From a virus: 29,955 nt of DNA. The stretch spans positions 1-29,955 of the IMG/VR virus record IMGVR_UViG_3300043119_000167, one strand, 5' to 3'. The notes below the pieces were generated by a model. The model was not told the DNA's origin and ran no database searches. It saw only the letters and a program-made list of their open reading frames with translations. The first letter of the stretch is position 1; each line of letters opens with the position of its first letter. This document shows, in pieces, positions 20,309 through 29,955 of this stretch. The translations under genes were made by a program, and so were the position numbers.

Positions 20309-23300
20309 TTAAGGTGCTAAGTCGGATAAAGTTATTGAAGTTAATACACTTGAAGTGCTGTAATTGCCATTAGTATCAACTAAACGACAAGCAATTCTAT
20401 AAGTAACATTAGGTGTAGTAATATCTGTGACTGTACCAGCTACGGGTGCTAGAGGTCCTATGGTGTTGTAATTTATACTAGTACCATTTACTAGACTTGC
20501 TACTGTTATTGATGTAGGTATTCCATCAGATATGGAACCAGTTCCATTAGTAGCAGAAATAGAATTTCCTACTTCTAAACCAGTAGTACTAGTCATTCCT
20601 GTAATAGTAGCAGAATATGTAGTTGGACCTATGCCAGTTAGTTGGACATTACCAATAGTACCCGTTGTACTTATAAGCTCACGTAGTCTAGGTACTGCAA
20701 AGTCTTTTAAGTCTACGCTAATCGTACCGTTAGAAGTATAGGTTTTAATATTTGTTGTATCAACAGTTGACCAGAAATCATTAGTTCCATTTGTTTTATC
20801 TTTATATACGCGTATTTCAAAGTGATCAAAATCTTTTGGCCATGTAGTTACTAGAGGCGTAATAACTAAAAAACGTTTAGATCTTTTTACACTTACACTA
20901 TTAGCTGTATTATAGTTTACTGTTTTACCACTAACTGTATGTCCATAAGCATAAGTCCAAGGACCCATTGCACCGTCCCAAGTATTATATCGAACTCTTA
21001 CATCATAGCTTTCACCTGGAGTAACTCCAGTAGCGTAAATACTGTCATTTCCAACTGGCGTAGTAGTAGTGTTTGGCCAACTTGTATTAGTATCTGCTGA
21101 CAGTTTCCACTGTAATTCAACTTCTACAATTTTTGTATCAAGTGCAGGTTGCCCTGGCGTTTCTGTAAAACTTACTTTAATACGATTAGTATCAACACTT
21201 AGTGACACTACGCCTACAGCTGTACTGTCACTAACTACTGCTGTAATAGTCGGAGATTGTTGTACTACGGTAATAAATGTATCTCTATATTTAGTTATAT
21301 TGCTTACAAAGCTAGGTATTGGATAATCAGGACTACTATCAATGTTATACATAGCGGCAGTATAGTCAACCAGAGTTAATCTAGCAGTGCCATTTGTACT
21401 AGGCTCTACACTTAGTACTAAACACTCTTGTGATTCTGTATTTGATAAGCCAATCATAACTAAATTATCTGCGGCACCTTGTGTTACGGTTAATGCAGCA
21501 GTAACAGTTACTTGATTTGTAAATCCAGAAGTTGCAATTGTACCTAAAGTTCTAGTAACCGATGCGCCTGTTGCAGTACGTATGCGGATAGTATAGGTAC
21601 TACCTGCTGTTAATGGAATATCGTTATCTAATACTAATGTTGTTGAGTTAACATAAGTTTTAATTCGTGCTGTTCCAATACCCCACTGTGGTACATCATG
21701 CTGCACACGTACTAAATCTCCACGATTACATACTAAGTACTCTAGATCTGCATTCAAAGTATAAGTTTCTGGACGAAGTAATAATTGTGCTAAATGCCAT
21801 CTAGCATGTTTAAATGCTGCTTGACCGTTAGTTACACCCGGTAACTGTAGTTCTTCAAATAATTGAGCAGTTGTTGAGTTTTGTCCCTTATTGTACACAT
21901 ACATTTCGTCTTGTACGTAATTAGAAGCTTCGTTAATAAAAACTACTTTAAATGCATCAGGTATTTTTACTAGTGGTTTAGTTCCTTGAAACCCCCAACT
22001 ATTATGAGTACTAAAGTGTTGTACAACTGTTGTTTTTGCTTCGTCAATAACAACAGTCCATTTACCGTCTACTAATGCTGGACTAGCTCTACCAGCTGCG
22101 CACACATCCCGTAACACATCAAGTATACTACGTGGATTACTTAATACATTGTTATACGTAAACCCTTTACTTATACAATAAGCGTGCCAATACTGTAGTT
22201 GAGCCAAGTCTATTTTTGTAGATACTTCTGAATCAAGAATGCGGCGCGCATTAGCAGGATGTTGTAGTATATAGCGCATTAAACTTGCTGGATTATTAGT
22301 TGTTCTTGTAATCCACGTACTTGTAACACTATCCCAATCTGGGCATATACTAGTTACTAATGCATTAATTGCTTCCACACTACCAGATATCTGATCAGTT
22401 GCTTTAATTCTTAAAGCGGTTCTAGCAAACTTACCTACTGGAGGGTCTGTAACTGGCACATTATTACTATATGCGGTAGCTGTATAAAAGTAAGCATCAT
22501 GCAATACTTGATAACCAGCTAAATCTGTGGCTCCAGAGTTTATACGTCGTATTCTCATCTTATAAACATCAGGCGGAACATTTATAGGACTTTCAGGAAT
22601 ATAGGTAAAAGCGTCTTTTTGTGCAAGATAACCTTGAGCAGCATTAGCACCTAATTTAATATAGTTACTTTCACCTGCTACTAAAATACCTGTTGCTACA
22701 CTTACTGTGCCAGCACTAGTAGTAACCGTTAAACCTGAAACAGAAATAGTAGTATCATGCGTACCAATATCTGTTCGCTTTAATGTAGATATAATTGCAC
22801 CGTCGTATACACACACATCAAATAATGCTATATCTCCTGGGTCTAATGCAGGTATACGTGTCATTTTTTGCAATTTACTGGTATCTAAAGCTAAACTTGT
22901 AGTGCTCCAATAACCATTTAAATTTCCAGCAATTTGTTTACGTAATGAATCACTTGGTTCTACTGCTTGAGCTTCGCTGGGAGTACCTGATATGGAAAAT
23001 ACGCCGCTACCTTGTTTCATGTAAATAGTATGCCATTGGTAGTATTTAACTACACTGCTAACGGTTACAATAGCTTCACCATTACGGCCACCTCCGCCCG
23101 TTCTAGTATAGTTAGTAACTGTACTATTAGCTAGTGTAAATGATTTAGTAGGGAAGCTATATAAATTACTAGTCCAATTGTTATTGCCGACTAAATCATA
23201 CTGAATTTCTGCAATAAAAGGAGCTGCTTCACTATTTCCGTTAGAATTATTTATTTTGCGCAAACCTTGCGGAAAATGAATAGAGTAACCTAGTTGAGTA

Positions 23301-24535
23301 GAAGGTTGCGTAAAAGTAACTTCCTGCCAAGGAGAAGACCCCTCGCTGCCAACTAACTTAATATTTTTAACTACTTGCTGAACATCATTACCATAAATTG
23401 CATTAAAATCAGCTAATTCAGCTGCTGACTCGGTACCGTAACCATAATAAGTTTTATAGTCTAGTTCATAGTCGTCTAAAGTATTAGTACCTATACGCAA
23501 GTCTTCGATACTAACTGGACCGTAACCCCATGTTAGCAACATACGAACGTATGCTTCTGTTGCCATAGGTTCTACATAGTTAGCGGCACCAAGTGGAGGC
23601 GTCATACGCACACGACCTAATACTACAGGTACAGAGCCATAAGGTGTTGCATTATTAGAACTACCATTGATTAAGTTTTGAGACTTACTTTGACCTGGGT
23701 CACTCATTGAACCTTGTTCTGGAGGACGGATTGGCATAATAGCATTTATTAATGCCATACCTGCAGCCATAACGCCCATTTGCATTATTGCTAAAGTACC
23801 GCCAGTTGCACCCGTAAATCCTGCTAAACTAAACGCAAACTGACCACCCGCACCCATAGTAAAGTATACAAGCGCAACAACTGCAACAACGCGCAATACT
23901 TCTTGTCCAGCTACTGCGCGATATTCAATTGAATCATTTTCTTTTACTATGTAATCCCATTCAGTTTCTGGTATAGGCTTACCATTAACAATTATTATGG
24001 CTTTTTTAATATTAGTTGAATCACTAATATTATGTTGTTTGCATAATACTTCATGTACTTGATGCAGCGTAGCACCTTCTGGTATATAATCAGTAATACG
24101 TTCTGTTTTTAATGGGTGCGGTATTGCTACTAAGTTATTTTTAGCTGCGCTAGAGTAGCGAAATATTCCAATTACGCGATTTTTCCACTGGGTGTTATCT
24201 AAGCGTTCAACAGAACTATCTGCTTTTTCGCGTGCATGTAAAAAGTATGGGTACTCTGTTACGATACCAACATGGCTTTCATATCCCATCATACGAAATA
24301 GTACTAAATCACCAGTTTTATATTCCTGAGTAATTTCTTCCCAACCTTCACGATACTGGGCAATTAGCTCTTGAATGCGTTCACGATCTCCGCTATCATA
24401 GTTAAAAGAAAAACTAGGTAAGCTTATATTAAACTCTTTATTATACACATAACGAGCTAAACCCCAGCAGTCTACGCCATCGAGGTCTCGTCCATTATCT
24501 TTGTATGGTATGCCAACGTATTTATTGTGCCACAT
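20309..24535 (-). CDS. Fused NlpC/P60 peptidase, gpI-like beta-grasp and gpJ-type tip attachment protein
   Basis: 1408 aa. Residues 1-130 are an NlpC/P60 cysteine peptidase: DGVDCWGLARYVY (Cys23), ESHVGIV (His88), FLHAREKAD (His100). About 135-212 is a ubiquitin-like beta-grasp (IPHPLKTERITDYIPEG..., IIVNGKPIPETEWDYIV), followed by a hydrophobic stretch (about 212-268) as in lambda gpI. From about 283 (NATPYGSVPVVLGRVRMTPP, EAYVRMLLTWGYGPVSIEDLRIG) it continues as the gpJ tip protein, with Fn3-like repeats near the C-terminus (for example GNDSIYATGVTPGESYDVRVRY). In lambda these are three genes (K, I, J). It overlaps the upstream gene by TAATG. Domain identities are confident; the one-protein arrangement is the unusual point. 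Confidence 0.9.
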   Translation of the reverse strand: MWHNKYVGIPYKDNGRDLDGVDCWGLARYVYNKEFNISLPSFSFNYDSGDRERIQELIAQYREGWEEITQEYKTGDLVLFRMMGYESHVGIVTEYPYFLHAREKADSSVERLDNTQWKNRVIGIFRYSSAAKNNLVAIPHPLKTERITDYIPEGATLHQVHEVLCKQHNISDSTNIKKAIIIVNGKPIPETEWDYIVKENDSIEYRAVAGQEVLRVVAVVALVYFTMGAGGQFAFSLAGFTGATGGTLAIMQMGVMAAGMALINAIMPIRPPEQGSMSDPGQSKSQNLINGSSNNATPYGSVPVVLGRVRMTPPLGAANYVEPMATEAYVRMLLTWGYGPVSIEDLRIGTNTLDDYELDYKTYYGYGTESAAELADFNAIYGNDVQQVVKNIKLVGSEGSSPWQEVTFTQPSTQLGYSIHFPQGLRKINNSNGNSEAAPFIAEIQYDLVGNNNWTSNLYSFPTKSFTLANSTVTNYTRTGGGGRNGEAIVTVSSVVKYYQWHTIYMKQGSGVFSISGTPSEAQAVEPSDSLRKQIAGNLNGYWSTTSLALDTSKLQKMTRIPALDPGDIALFDVCVYDGAIISTLKRTDIGTHDTTISVSGLTVTTSAGTVSVATGILVAGESNYIKLGANAAQGYLAQKDAFTYIPESPINVPPDVYKMRIRRINSGATDLAGYQVLHDAYFYTATAYSNNVPVTDPPVGKFARTALRIKATDQISGSVEAINALVTSICPDWDSVTSTWITRTTNNPASLMRYILQHPANARRILDSEVSTKIDLAQLQYWHAYCISKGFTYNNVLSNPRSILDVLRDVCAAGRASPALVDGKWTVVIDEAKTTVVQHFSTHNSWGFQGTKPLVKIPDAFKVVFINEASNYVQDEMYVYNKGQNSTTAQLFEELQLPGVTNGQAAFKHARWHLAQLLLRPETYTLNADLEYLVCNRGDLVRVQHDVPQWGIGTARIKTYVNSTTLVLDNDIPLTAGSTYTIRIRTATGASVTRTLGTIATSGFTNQVTVTAALTVTQGAADNLVMIGLSNTESQECLVLSVEPSTNGTARLTLVDYTAAMYNIDSSPDYPIPSFVSNITKYRDTFITVVQQSPTITAVVSDSTAVGVVSLSVDTNRIKVSFTETPGQPALDTKIVEVELQWKLSADTNTSWPNTTTTPVGNDSIYATGVTPGESYDVRVRYNTWDGAMGPWTYAYGHTVSGKTVNYNTANSVSVKRSKRFLVITPLVTTWPKDFDHFEIRVYKDKTNGTNDFWSTVDTTNIKTYTSNGTISVDLKDFAVPRLRELISTTGTIGNVQLTGIGPTTYSATITGMTSTTGLEVGNSISATNGTGSISDGIPTSITVASLVNGTSINYNTIGPLAPVAGTVTDITTPNVTYRIACRLVDTNGNYSTSSVLTSITLSDLAP

Positions 24536-25074
24536 TAAAATAATCCTGGAAATTGTTTTGGAGTAAAATTATACGCCGGAAAAGGTTCAACTGCATAATC
24601 AATCATAGATAATTCTGCTGTTACTTGATTTGCATCATAACTAAAAGAGCTAATATATAGTTTATCAAAAATTACTTCTGGGGTACTTACGCTTGTATTA
24701 AGTACTAGCTCTAATTTTACTTTTGGTGGACCTTTTAAGTTTCTTATAATTGGTATAATGTACCTTGTTACATCAGTAAGAACAATTGAGCATCTTGGCG
24801 CAGTGTTTTGTTCTTCTGAAGGCAAAGTAATTTGCATTGGTAAGAAAACATAATCTGTTTGTACACTATTTTCTGTACGTCGCACCCCATAAATAATATC
24901 GGGTTCAGTGCTTAAATCGTTTAGTCGTTGTGTATAATTATCCGCTAGTCTTGTTAAAACTGTTGTTTCATTATTAGGGTCATAAATTGTTAGCAGTGTA
25001 ATTAATGTCTGCGAACTATCAGGTTTAAATAAGGCGGCAATAGCCGACTGACTCATAGTAGTCAACCTACTCAT
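24535..25074 (-). CDS. Minor tail protein, DUF1833-like, gpL position (179 aa)
   Basis: SQSAIAALFKPDSSQTLITLLTIYDP (8-33), ADNYTQRL, FLPMQITLPSEEQNTAPRCSIVLTDV and PPKVKLELVLN, ending ELSMIDYAVEPFPAYNFTPKQFPGLF, match the DUF1833 pattern, including the C-terminal FPA..FTP..FPGLF. In phages of this type it lies between the small gpM-position protein and the peptidase/J genes, corresponding to the place of lambda gpL at the tail tip. No iron-sulphur cysteine cluster is seen (one Cys only). It overlaps its neighbours on both sides by ATGA and TAATG. Confidence 0.86.
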   Translation of the reverse strand: MSRLTTMSQSAIAALFKPDSSQTLITLLTIYDPNNETTVLTRLADNYTQRLNDLSTEPDIIYGVRRTENSVQTDYVFLPMQITLPSEEQNTAPRCSIVLTDVTRYIIPIIRNLKGPPKVKLELVLNTSVSTPEVIFDKLYISSFSYDANQVTAELSMIDYAVEPFPAYNFTPKQFPGLF

Positions 25075-25439
25075 GGTAATATTTCCAAAGTTAATTTAAC
25101 CATCCAGTATCCTGGAGCATTATAATCTAGTGTATATAAATCACCACTGTTACCTTGAGGTACTATACGTACTTCAATCTGAGTAAGTTTACGAGGGTGT
25201 GTAAAGTAAAATCTAAGTACACCCCCTAATGAACTACTTACAAATGATTCAAATGTAGCTACTTGTGCAGTTGTCATTAAAAATGAGCAGCTTAAAGTAG
25301 CCGCCGAAGCGGCTCTTCTACGCATTTTTGCTGGGCCTGTATCAGTTTGAGTTCTTATAATATTCATACCACCAGTCTCAGAAAACCCACGCTGGGGTAC
25401 CTGAGGCAAGGTGGTTGGCCAAGTATATGCTGCTGCCAT
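25071..25439 (-). CDS. Small minor tail protein, distal-tail/gpM position (122 aa)
   Basis: WPTTLPQVPQRGFSETGG (7-24), GPAKMRRRAASAATLSCSFLM, VATFESFVSSSLGGVLRFYFTHPR, IEVRIVPQG and a final APGYWMVKLTLEILP. Proteins with this pattern occur right after the tape measure gene in many siphoviruses and act as tail-tip components, roughly the lambda gpM or distal-tail position. The sequence is beta-rich. It overlaps the tape measure stop (TAATG) and the DUF1833 gene (ATGA), indicating coupled translation. Confidence 0.84.
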   Translation of the reverse strand: MAAAYTWPTTLPQVPQRGFSETGGMNIIRTQTDTGPAKMRRRAASAATLSCSFLMTTAQVATFESFVSSSLGGVLRFYFTHPRKLTQIEVRIVPQGNSGDLYTLDYNAPGYWMVKLTLEILP

Positions 25440-28400
25440 TAACGTCTCACTAGGTTAGGTTGTAATTGAAAATTGGCTTTCATACCAGCATTAATTGGAG
25501 AATTTGGTCTGCCAACTTCTTTTGCTACTGCATCGCCAATAATAACTTCGATTCTGCGGTTTCCGTTGCTATCTGTAGTTTCTTTGGTTTCTGCTTGTGA
25601 AGTAGAGTAATTATTAACTACAACACTTACATCACCACCACTGCCAGCACGAACACCTAAGTTTCCTTGACTATCGCGCTTTAGGGGCATAATAGCTTCT
25701 GGACCTGCTTCACCCATTAAACCAGTACCGCGAGCAAATTTAAATAGTGTTGGTGTGTTAACAATAGAATTAGTAAACGTACCGCCTTTTGCAAACGCTT
25801 CGATACCATAGTCAAAAGCATTACCTTTTGCACTGCCGCCAAAGAACTTTGCCCCTGCTAAGATTAAACCTTCGATACCTTGTCCACCGCTAGCAGAATT
25901 GAACGTATTCAGCATTGACTGACGTAATGCAAATCTAGCAAGATCAGAGATCATGCTATTGATCAAGCCTTCAAAATCTAGTTTTCCAGTTTTTGCAAAC
26001 TCTAGTAGCGCGTCGCCCATATTAGCAAAAGAATCTTCTACAATCTTTGAAAAGCCGCGCATAGTATTACTCATAGCATAAGTAGCATTTACTTGCTCAA
26101 CTTGACTATCTCGCAAACCTAATAATTTTTCACGAGCTTTATCGTAGTAATCTAGTGCTGCTTGACGATCTGTAGCAATTTGTGCTGCGCGATCCCCTGA
26201 TAGTGGGCCTGCAGCAGTTTCTTGTACTCCTGGAAGTATCTTTTTGCTGTACTCAGACACAGCTAAAGTTAATTGTTGTGCAGTATCTAGTCTTATAGCT
26301 TCTAGCTTATTTAATCTAGTTTGGCGGTCATACTCATCTTGAGTAACTGCACCTATTGATTGTTTTACGTCTAGTAGAGCTTGTGACTGATCTAGCCCTT
26401 GTTTAGCTATGTCGTATTGTTGAGTAGTGGAAACTAAAATTTGTTCTGTTACTGATGCCTGTAACTCGTAGTCGCGAGCAGTGGTACTACTTAGCAACCC
26501 ACGTTTTGCTAGCGCTTGGTTAGTTGCTTCTTCGACTTGGAATCGTGCAATAGCATCATTTAACTGAGCTTTGTAACCTGGCAAGTCTGCTGCGGCTGTT
26601 CTAGCTGCAGTACTTCCAAATGGTGCAACTGCCATTACCGCTTCTGTTGTTGAAACTTTAGCACGTTCTGCTTCTGTTGCAGCTCTTAAACGTTGAGTTT
26701 GAGTATCTTTTAAATAGTCAGTTTCAAATTTAGCACGTTGTTCAAGTGTTTGTGTTAAGTACTCGTCGCTAGACATATAATTATCTCGCAAAACTTTTTG
26801 GTCTTTTAAGAAGTCAGCGTCTTGTTTGTTTTGTTTTTCAAATATAGCAATTCTTGTTTCTACTTGAGCTTTTTGTTCGTTACCAAGCTTAGACATGTCT
26901 AAGGTTTTGGTTTGAGCGGAGAAACCTGATCTAACTTCTAGTTCGCTAAAAGCTAATGATTTAAGCTCTTTTGGAATACCGCCAATATTTTTACCTAGAT
27001 TTTTGTCTTTGTAAATATCTAGTTCGCCTTGTGCTAAGGTTCTTTGCTTATCAAGATCGGCCATCTTTGTGCCAGTAGGGTCCATTTGTGGCGAAGTAAG
27101 TAACATTTGCATTGTTAGCGAATCTACTTTTGATTGTGCACGAGTAATTTTCATTTCTTGTGTAAGATCAAAAACTGCTTTAATTTCCTTTTTACGAATA
27201 TCAATCGACGCATTTTCTAGAGTCATTTGCGCTTTGATTGTATTTTCCGATTTAGGTAAAAAACTTATTAGACTTTTTTGCTGGTCTATTGCGCCTTGAG
27301 CTGATGCTGATTTTAATTTTGCTAAAGATATTTTAAAAGCATAATCTAGTGAACTAGATGCTGCTGTTTGCATAACACTACCTAGCTTTACTATACTAGC
27401 CTGATCTGCTTTTATTTTTAAGTTAAGCTCGTCTCTTTTACCAGTAAATAAAGCTGTAAAAGCGCCGGCTCCTTTTGCTAACTCAGCATCTAAGTCTTTT
27501 ACTTTATTCTTAGAATCTTCGATTGAAGCGTTTAAGTTTCTGTAACTATCGGCTGCTGCCAATATTTGTGCGGCTGCTTCTGGCGGAAAGGCGTTTAATT
27601 TTGAAGTGTCTTTTAAAACTTCTTGAAAACTAATAGCCGCAACTTCAGGGTCTTTAAAAGCAGCTGTCATAGTAGCAGCTTGTTTTGCTATAGCACTAGC
27701 AAAGTTTGATATTGGATCAGATGATTTTAATGAGTTTTCTAGTGCTGTAAAAGAACCAGTTACGTCTTTGAAACCTTCCATAACTTGACTAACAGCTGCT
27801 GTAGTAGCTTGGGCTTTTACTTTGGTTTCTTCAAAAATACCTGGTAACTGTTTTAGCTTTTTAGGGTCAATGCTTTCAAGCGCATTACCTAATTCTTTGA
27901 AATTTATTTTTTTAACAGATAATAGGCTCTTTAACTTATCTTCGGCTTTTTTCTTTGCTTCTGGATTATCTAAATTATCTAGCATTTGCATTATGTTGCC
28001 AGATAACACTGTAGCTACGTCGTCTTGTTTAGACATCCCTACTATACCTTTTAAGCCTTCCCAAAGATTGTCAACAGTACCGGAAGCTCTATCAAACTCC
28101 AAGAACTTTTTAACTACTTCGTCTACTGATTCTGCTAATCCTGCCATAGCATTAGATTTTGCCATTAAAGACTGTGCTGATAGTTCAGTATTAAATTTAG
28201 CAAACGTACCTGTAGCCGTCTTTCCAGACTCATTTGCAAGATCTATTGCAGAACTTAGGGCCTCTGCTTCTTTAGAGTTTGTAGAAAATATAGAGTAAAG
28301 AGTAGTTAAAACCCCTACAGCTAAACCAACCCAACCAAAAAATCCAGCTACTACAGTTATTGCTCTTGTAAAAACAGTAGCAGCAATAGCAGCTGCACCG

Positions 28401-29955
28401 CTAAGCTGTGTGAAACCTTTGCTTAATCCTGTTAAACCCTCAGATTTAATACCTTTATTTAAGTTACTCCAAGCTACGCCCATAGTACCAATACCAGCAT
28501 CATCAGAAGCTTGAGAAATTAAATTTGCTTTAGATTTAGCTGCTTTAGCTTTTGCTAGCTCGTCACGAGCAAAACCAGCGCTACTAAACTTACTAGCTGC
28601 GGCAATATTAGCATTAGTTTGAACATTAATTTTTTGCAATATTTTTTCATGCTCTTTTTCTGAAGTTATCCAAGCATTTAAAGCTAGACGAGCTTCTTTA
28701 TACGATTTTGCTAATTCTGTATTGCCTGCGGCTGCTGCTTCTTTTTGTTTAGTTTTTAAATATTCTGTATCAGCTTTAGATACGCTAGTATAATCGGATT
28801 TTTCTAAAATACCTTGAGCACGTTCATCAAACACGCCTTTGCCTCTAGATTTCTTTACACGAGATTCAGCTTTTTCATATTTGGCAAGCATAGTTTCTGC
28901 CTGAGCTTCTGACATATTAGCTAAGTACTGAAACTGATCTTTTTCAATCTTTTTAATGGCGTCACTTTTTTGTTGCCATTTATTTTCTGCTGCATCTGCA
29001 GATTCTGCTAATGCGCTTTTATACTGCCCAATTGCTGGAATTGCTTGCTTTAACAACATAGTACCTAAACCCGCAACAACTGTGGCTAGAGCAATAGGGC
29101 TAGAACTAAGAGCGCTAATAAGTGGGCCTAATGCCGTATTAACTAAACTAAGTGTTTTAGTTGATAGGTTACTTAACGAGGCAGCTAGCTGATCATAAGG
29201 GTTAGCATCAACATTAATACCACCAAACTTATTGGCACCTTCTGCTAAAACTGCGTTAGCAAAAGCTTGACGTTTTTCAAAGTCTGTTAAACTTGCTGCT
29301 GATTTACCTATTCGTTTAGCATACTCATCTGTAGCAGCACCAACTTTAGTAAAAATACCTAGTTCGTCTAATAGTTCTGGCTCTAGTTTTGTAATACCTC
29401 GTGTTAGTCTGCTAACGGCATCAGCCATATCTATGCCTAAAGCTTTGCTGGCTTTAGTAGCTACTTCGCCTAATTTTGTAAACTGAGCTTGGCTAAGTCC
29501 AGCTGAGGTTGCTTTAACTGTTGCAGAAATAGCATCTTGTAAACTTATTGCACCTTGACTTGCTTCAACAAATCGTTTAGCCATAGAACCTAAAGCTATA
29601 CCACTATTAATACCTAGCTGGTTCATGCCTTCTATCATATTGGTGACATTTGCAGCATTACTTAGTGCTGAAAAAGCTGCGCTAACCGCAAATACGTTAG
29701 CTGCCCAAGTAGCATATAATCTAACTAAACCACCTAATCCTTGAGCTTCTTTAGCAAAGTCACGAGCACTTGCACCAGTACCTACAGTACCTCTAGCAGT
29801 GCCATAAGCGGCACCAGACATGCCAGGAGCAGATTTAGCTGCTACTGCACGTGAACCTGCAGTACCAGACATTTTATTAACATTACTATAGGTAGCTTCA
29901 ATTTGTTTAGCTGTTCTTAATTCTTGATCGGCACTTCCGTCAGAACTAACTTTTA
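25439..29955 (-). CDS. Tape measure protein (5' end lies beyond the window)
   Basis: Sets tail length and helps DNA ejection. The reading frame stays open through 29955 with no stop: the upstream codons read ...QELRTAKQIEATYSNVNK into the visible Met at 29872, and that ATG has no ribosome site. The gene is therefore cut by the window edge and is longer than 1500 aa. Hydrophobic segments occur near 50-68, 250-270 and 495-540 (counted from that Met), with long coiled-coil stretches in between. The C-terminus has the family's GLMGEAGPEAIMPLKRDSQGNLGV and a DVSVVVNNYS strand. At the usual 1.5 angstrom per residue, more than 1500 aa predicts a tail of at least about 0.22 micrometre (estimate). Two small minor tail genes follow by overlap. 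Confidence 0.93.
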   Translation of the reverse strand, partial: KVSSDGSADQELRTAKQIEATYSNVNKMSGTAGSRAVAAKSAPGMSGAAYGTARGTVGTGASARDFAKEAQGLGGLVRLYATWAANVFAVSAAFSALSNAANVTNMIEGMNQLGINSGIALGSMAKRFVEASQGAISLQDAISATVKATSAGLSQAQFTKLGEVATKASKALGIDMADAVSRLTRGITKLEPELLDELGIFTKVGAATDEYAKRIGKSAASLTDFEKRQAFANAVLAEGANKFGGINVDANPYDQLAASLSNLSTKTLSLVNTALGPLISALSSSPIALATVVAGLGTMLLKQAIPAIGQYKSALAESADAAENKWQQKSDAIKKIEKDQFQYLANMSEAQAETMLAKYEKAESRVKKSRGKGVFDERAQGILEKSDYTSVSKADTEYLKTKQKEAAAAGNTELAKSYKEARLALNAWITSEKEHEKILQKINVQTNANIAAASKFSSAGFARDELAKAKAAKSKANLISQASDDAGIGTMGVAWSNLNKGIKSEGLTGLSKGFTQLSGAAAIAATVFTRAITVVAGFFGWVGLAVGVLTTLYSIFSTNSKEAEALSSAIDLANESGKTATGTFAKFNTELSAQSLMAKSNAMAGLAESVDEVVKKFLEFDRASGTVDNLWEGLKGIVGMSKQDDVATVLSGNIMQMLDNLDNPEAKKKAEDKLKSLLSVKKINFKELGNALESIDPKKLKQLPGIFEETKVKAQATTAAVSQVMEGFKDVTGSFTALENSLKSSDPISNFASAIAKQAATMTAAFKDPEVAAISFQEVLKDTSKLNAFPPEAAAQILAAADSYRNLNASIEDSKNKVKDLDAELAKGAGAFTALFTGKRDELNLKIKADQASIVKLGSVMQTAASSSLDYAFKISLAKLKSASAQGAIDQQKSLISFLPKSENTIKAQMTLENASIDIRKKEIKAVFDLTQEMKITRAQSKVDSLTMQMLLTSPQMDPTGTKMADLDKQRTLAQGELDIYKDKNLGKNIGGIPKELKSLAFSELEVRSGFSAQTKTLDMSKLGNEQKAQVETRIAIFEKQNKQDADFLKDQKVLRDNYMSSDEYLTQTLEQRAKFETDYLKDTQTQRLRAATEAERAKVSTTEAVMAVAPFGSTAARTAAADLPGYKAQLNDAIARFQVEEATNQALAKRGLLSSTTARDYELQASVTEQILVSTTQQYDIAKQGLDQSQALLDVKQSIGAVTQDEYDRQTRLNKLEAIRLDTAQQLTLAVSEYSKKILPGVQETAAGPLSGDRAAQIATDRQAALDYYDKAREKLLGLRDSQVEQVNATYAMSNTMRGFSKIVEDSFANMGDALLEFAKTGKLDFEGLINSMISDLARFALRQSMLNTFNSASGGQGIEGLILAGAKFFGGSAKGNAFDYGIEAFAKGGTFTNSIVNTPTLFKFARGTGLMGEAGPEAIMPLKRDSQGNLGVRAGSGGDVSVVVNNYSTSQAETKETTDSNGNRRIEVIIGDAVAKEVGRPNSPINAGMKANFQLQPNLVRR

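Noticed and set aside
27822-28298. 158-aa plus-strand frame opposite the tape measure gene
   Set aside because: Shadow of the tape measure reading frame with no independent support.

Overview
The window is a piece of a tailed double-stranded DNA phage genome, AT-rich by eye and almost fully coding. The long tape measure, the gpL/gpM-position proteins and the lambda-J-type tip protein indicate a long, flexible, non-contractile (siphovirus-like) tail. An embedded Rz/Rz1 spanin pair, with an outer-membrane lipoprotein, points to a Gram-negative host. Three well-formed sigma70-type promoters suggest that host RNA polymerase is used. Several fibre and accessory genes (PhoH, class II RNR, cyanophage-like fibre N-termini, glycine-rich adhesins) have the flavour of aquatic phages. 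The host genus cannot be read from the sequence. No integrase, tRNA, terminase, portal or capsid gene is in the window.

Left arm, plus strand (1-5.8 kb). A dUTPase and a monomeric adenosylcobalamin-dependent ribonucleotide reductase form a nucleotide-supply pair, followed by a small conserved protein and a strong terminator (about 2.7 kb). A second, self-contained transcription unit follows, running from a TTGACT-17-TATAAT promoter (2826-2854) to a bidirectional terminator (5782-5815). It encodes a Gly-rich protein with a second in-frame start, a Dps-family ferritin-like protein, and three tandem fibre-like paralogs joined by TAATATG stop/start junctions, the first with a collagen-like stretch.

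Minus strand, left part (5.8-9.4 kb, transcribed right to left). A GH19-type endolysin is followed by a two-segment i-spanin with a nested o-spanin, a C-terminally anchored membrane protein, a GTA-type holin, a tiny Cys/Lys-rich secreted peptide, PhoH, and finally a 211-aa conserved protein. The last gene has its own promoter, whose spacer holds an operator-like palindrome.

Minus strand, fibre module (9.5-17.7 kb). A perfect-consensus promoter (TTGACA-17-TATAAT, extended -10) at 17736-17764 sits directly behind a terminator. It leads into a membrane coiled-coil protein, a baseplate-like protein, a collagen-like protein, two long repetitive fibres, a small structural protein, a LamG-bearing Gly-rich adhesin, two small fibre-associated proteins and a terminal Gly-rich adhesin. 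A 13-bp hairpin (9416-9445) separates this module from the lysis genes.

Minus strand, tail-tip module (17.8-29.96 kb). The tape measure gene runs off the right edge of the window. It is followed by two small minor tail proteins, a 1408-aa fusion of NlpC/P60 peptidase, beta-grasp (gpI-like) and gpJ tip protein, a 679-aa Fn3/Ig-like protein resembling a detached J C-terminus, and a small tail-assembly-chaperone-like gene. Most neighbours overlap by ATGA or TAATG, so the tail proteins are probably translationally coupled. The most unusual items are the Dps/fibre cassette, the peptidase-I-J fusion, the dual-start Gly-rich protein and the palindromic control sites.
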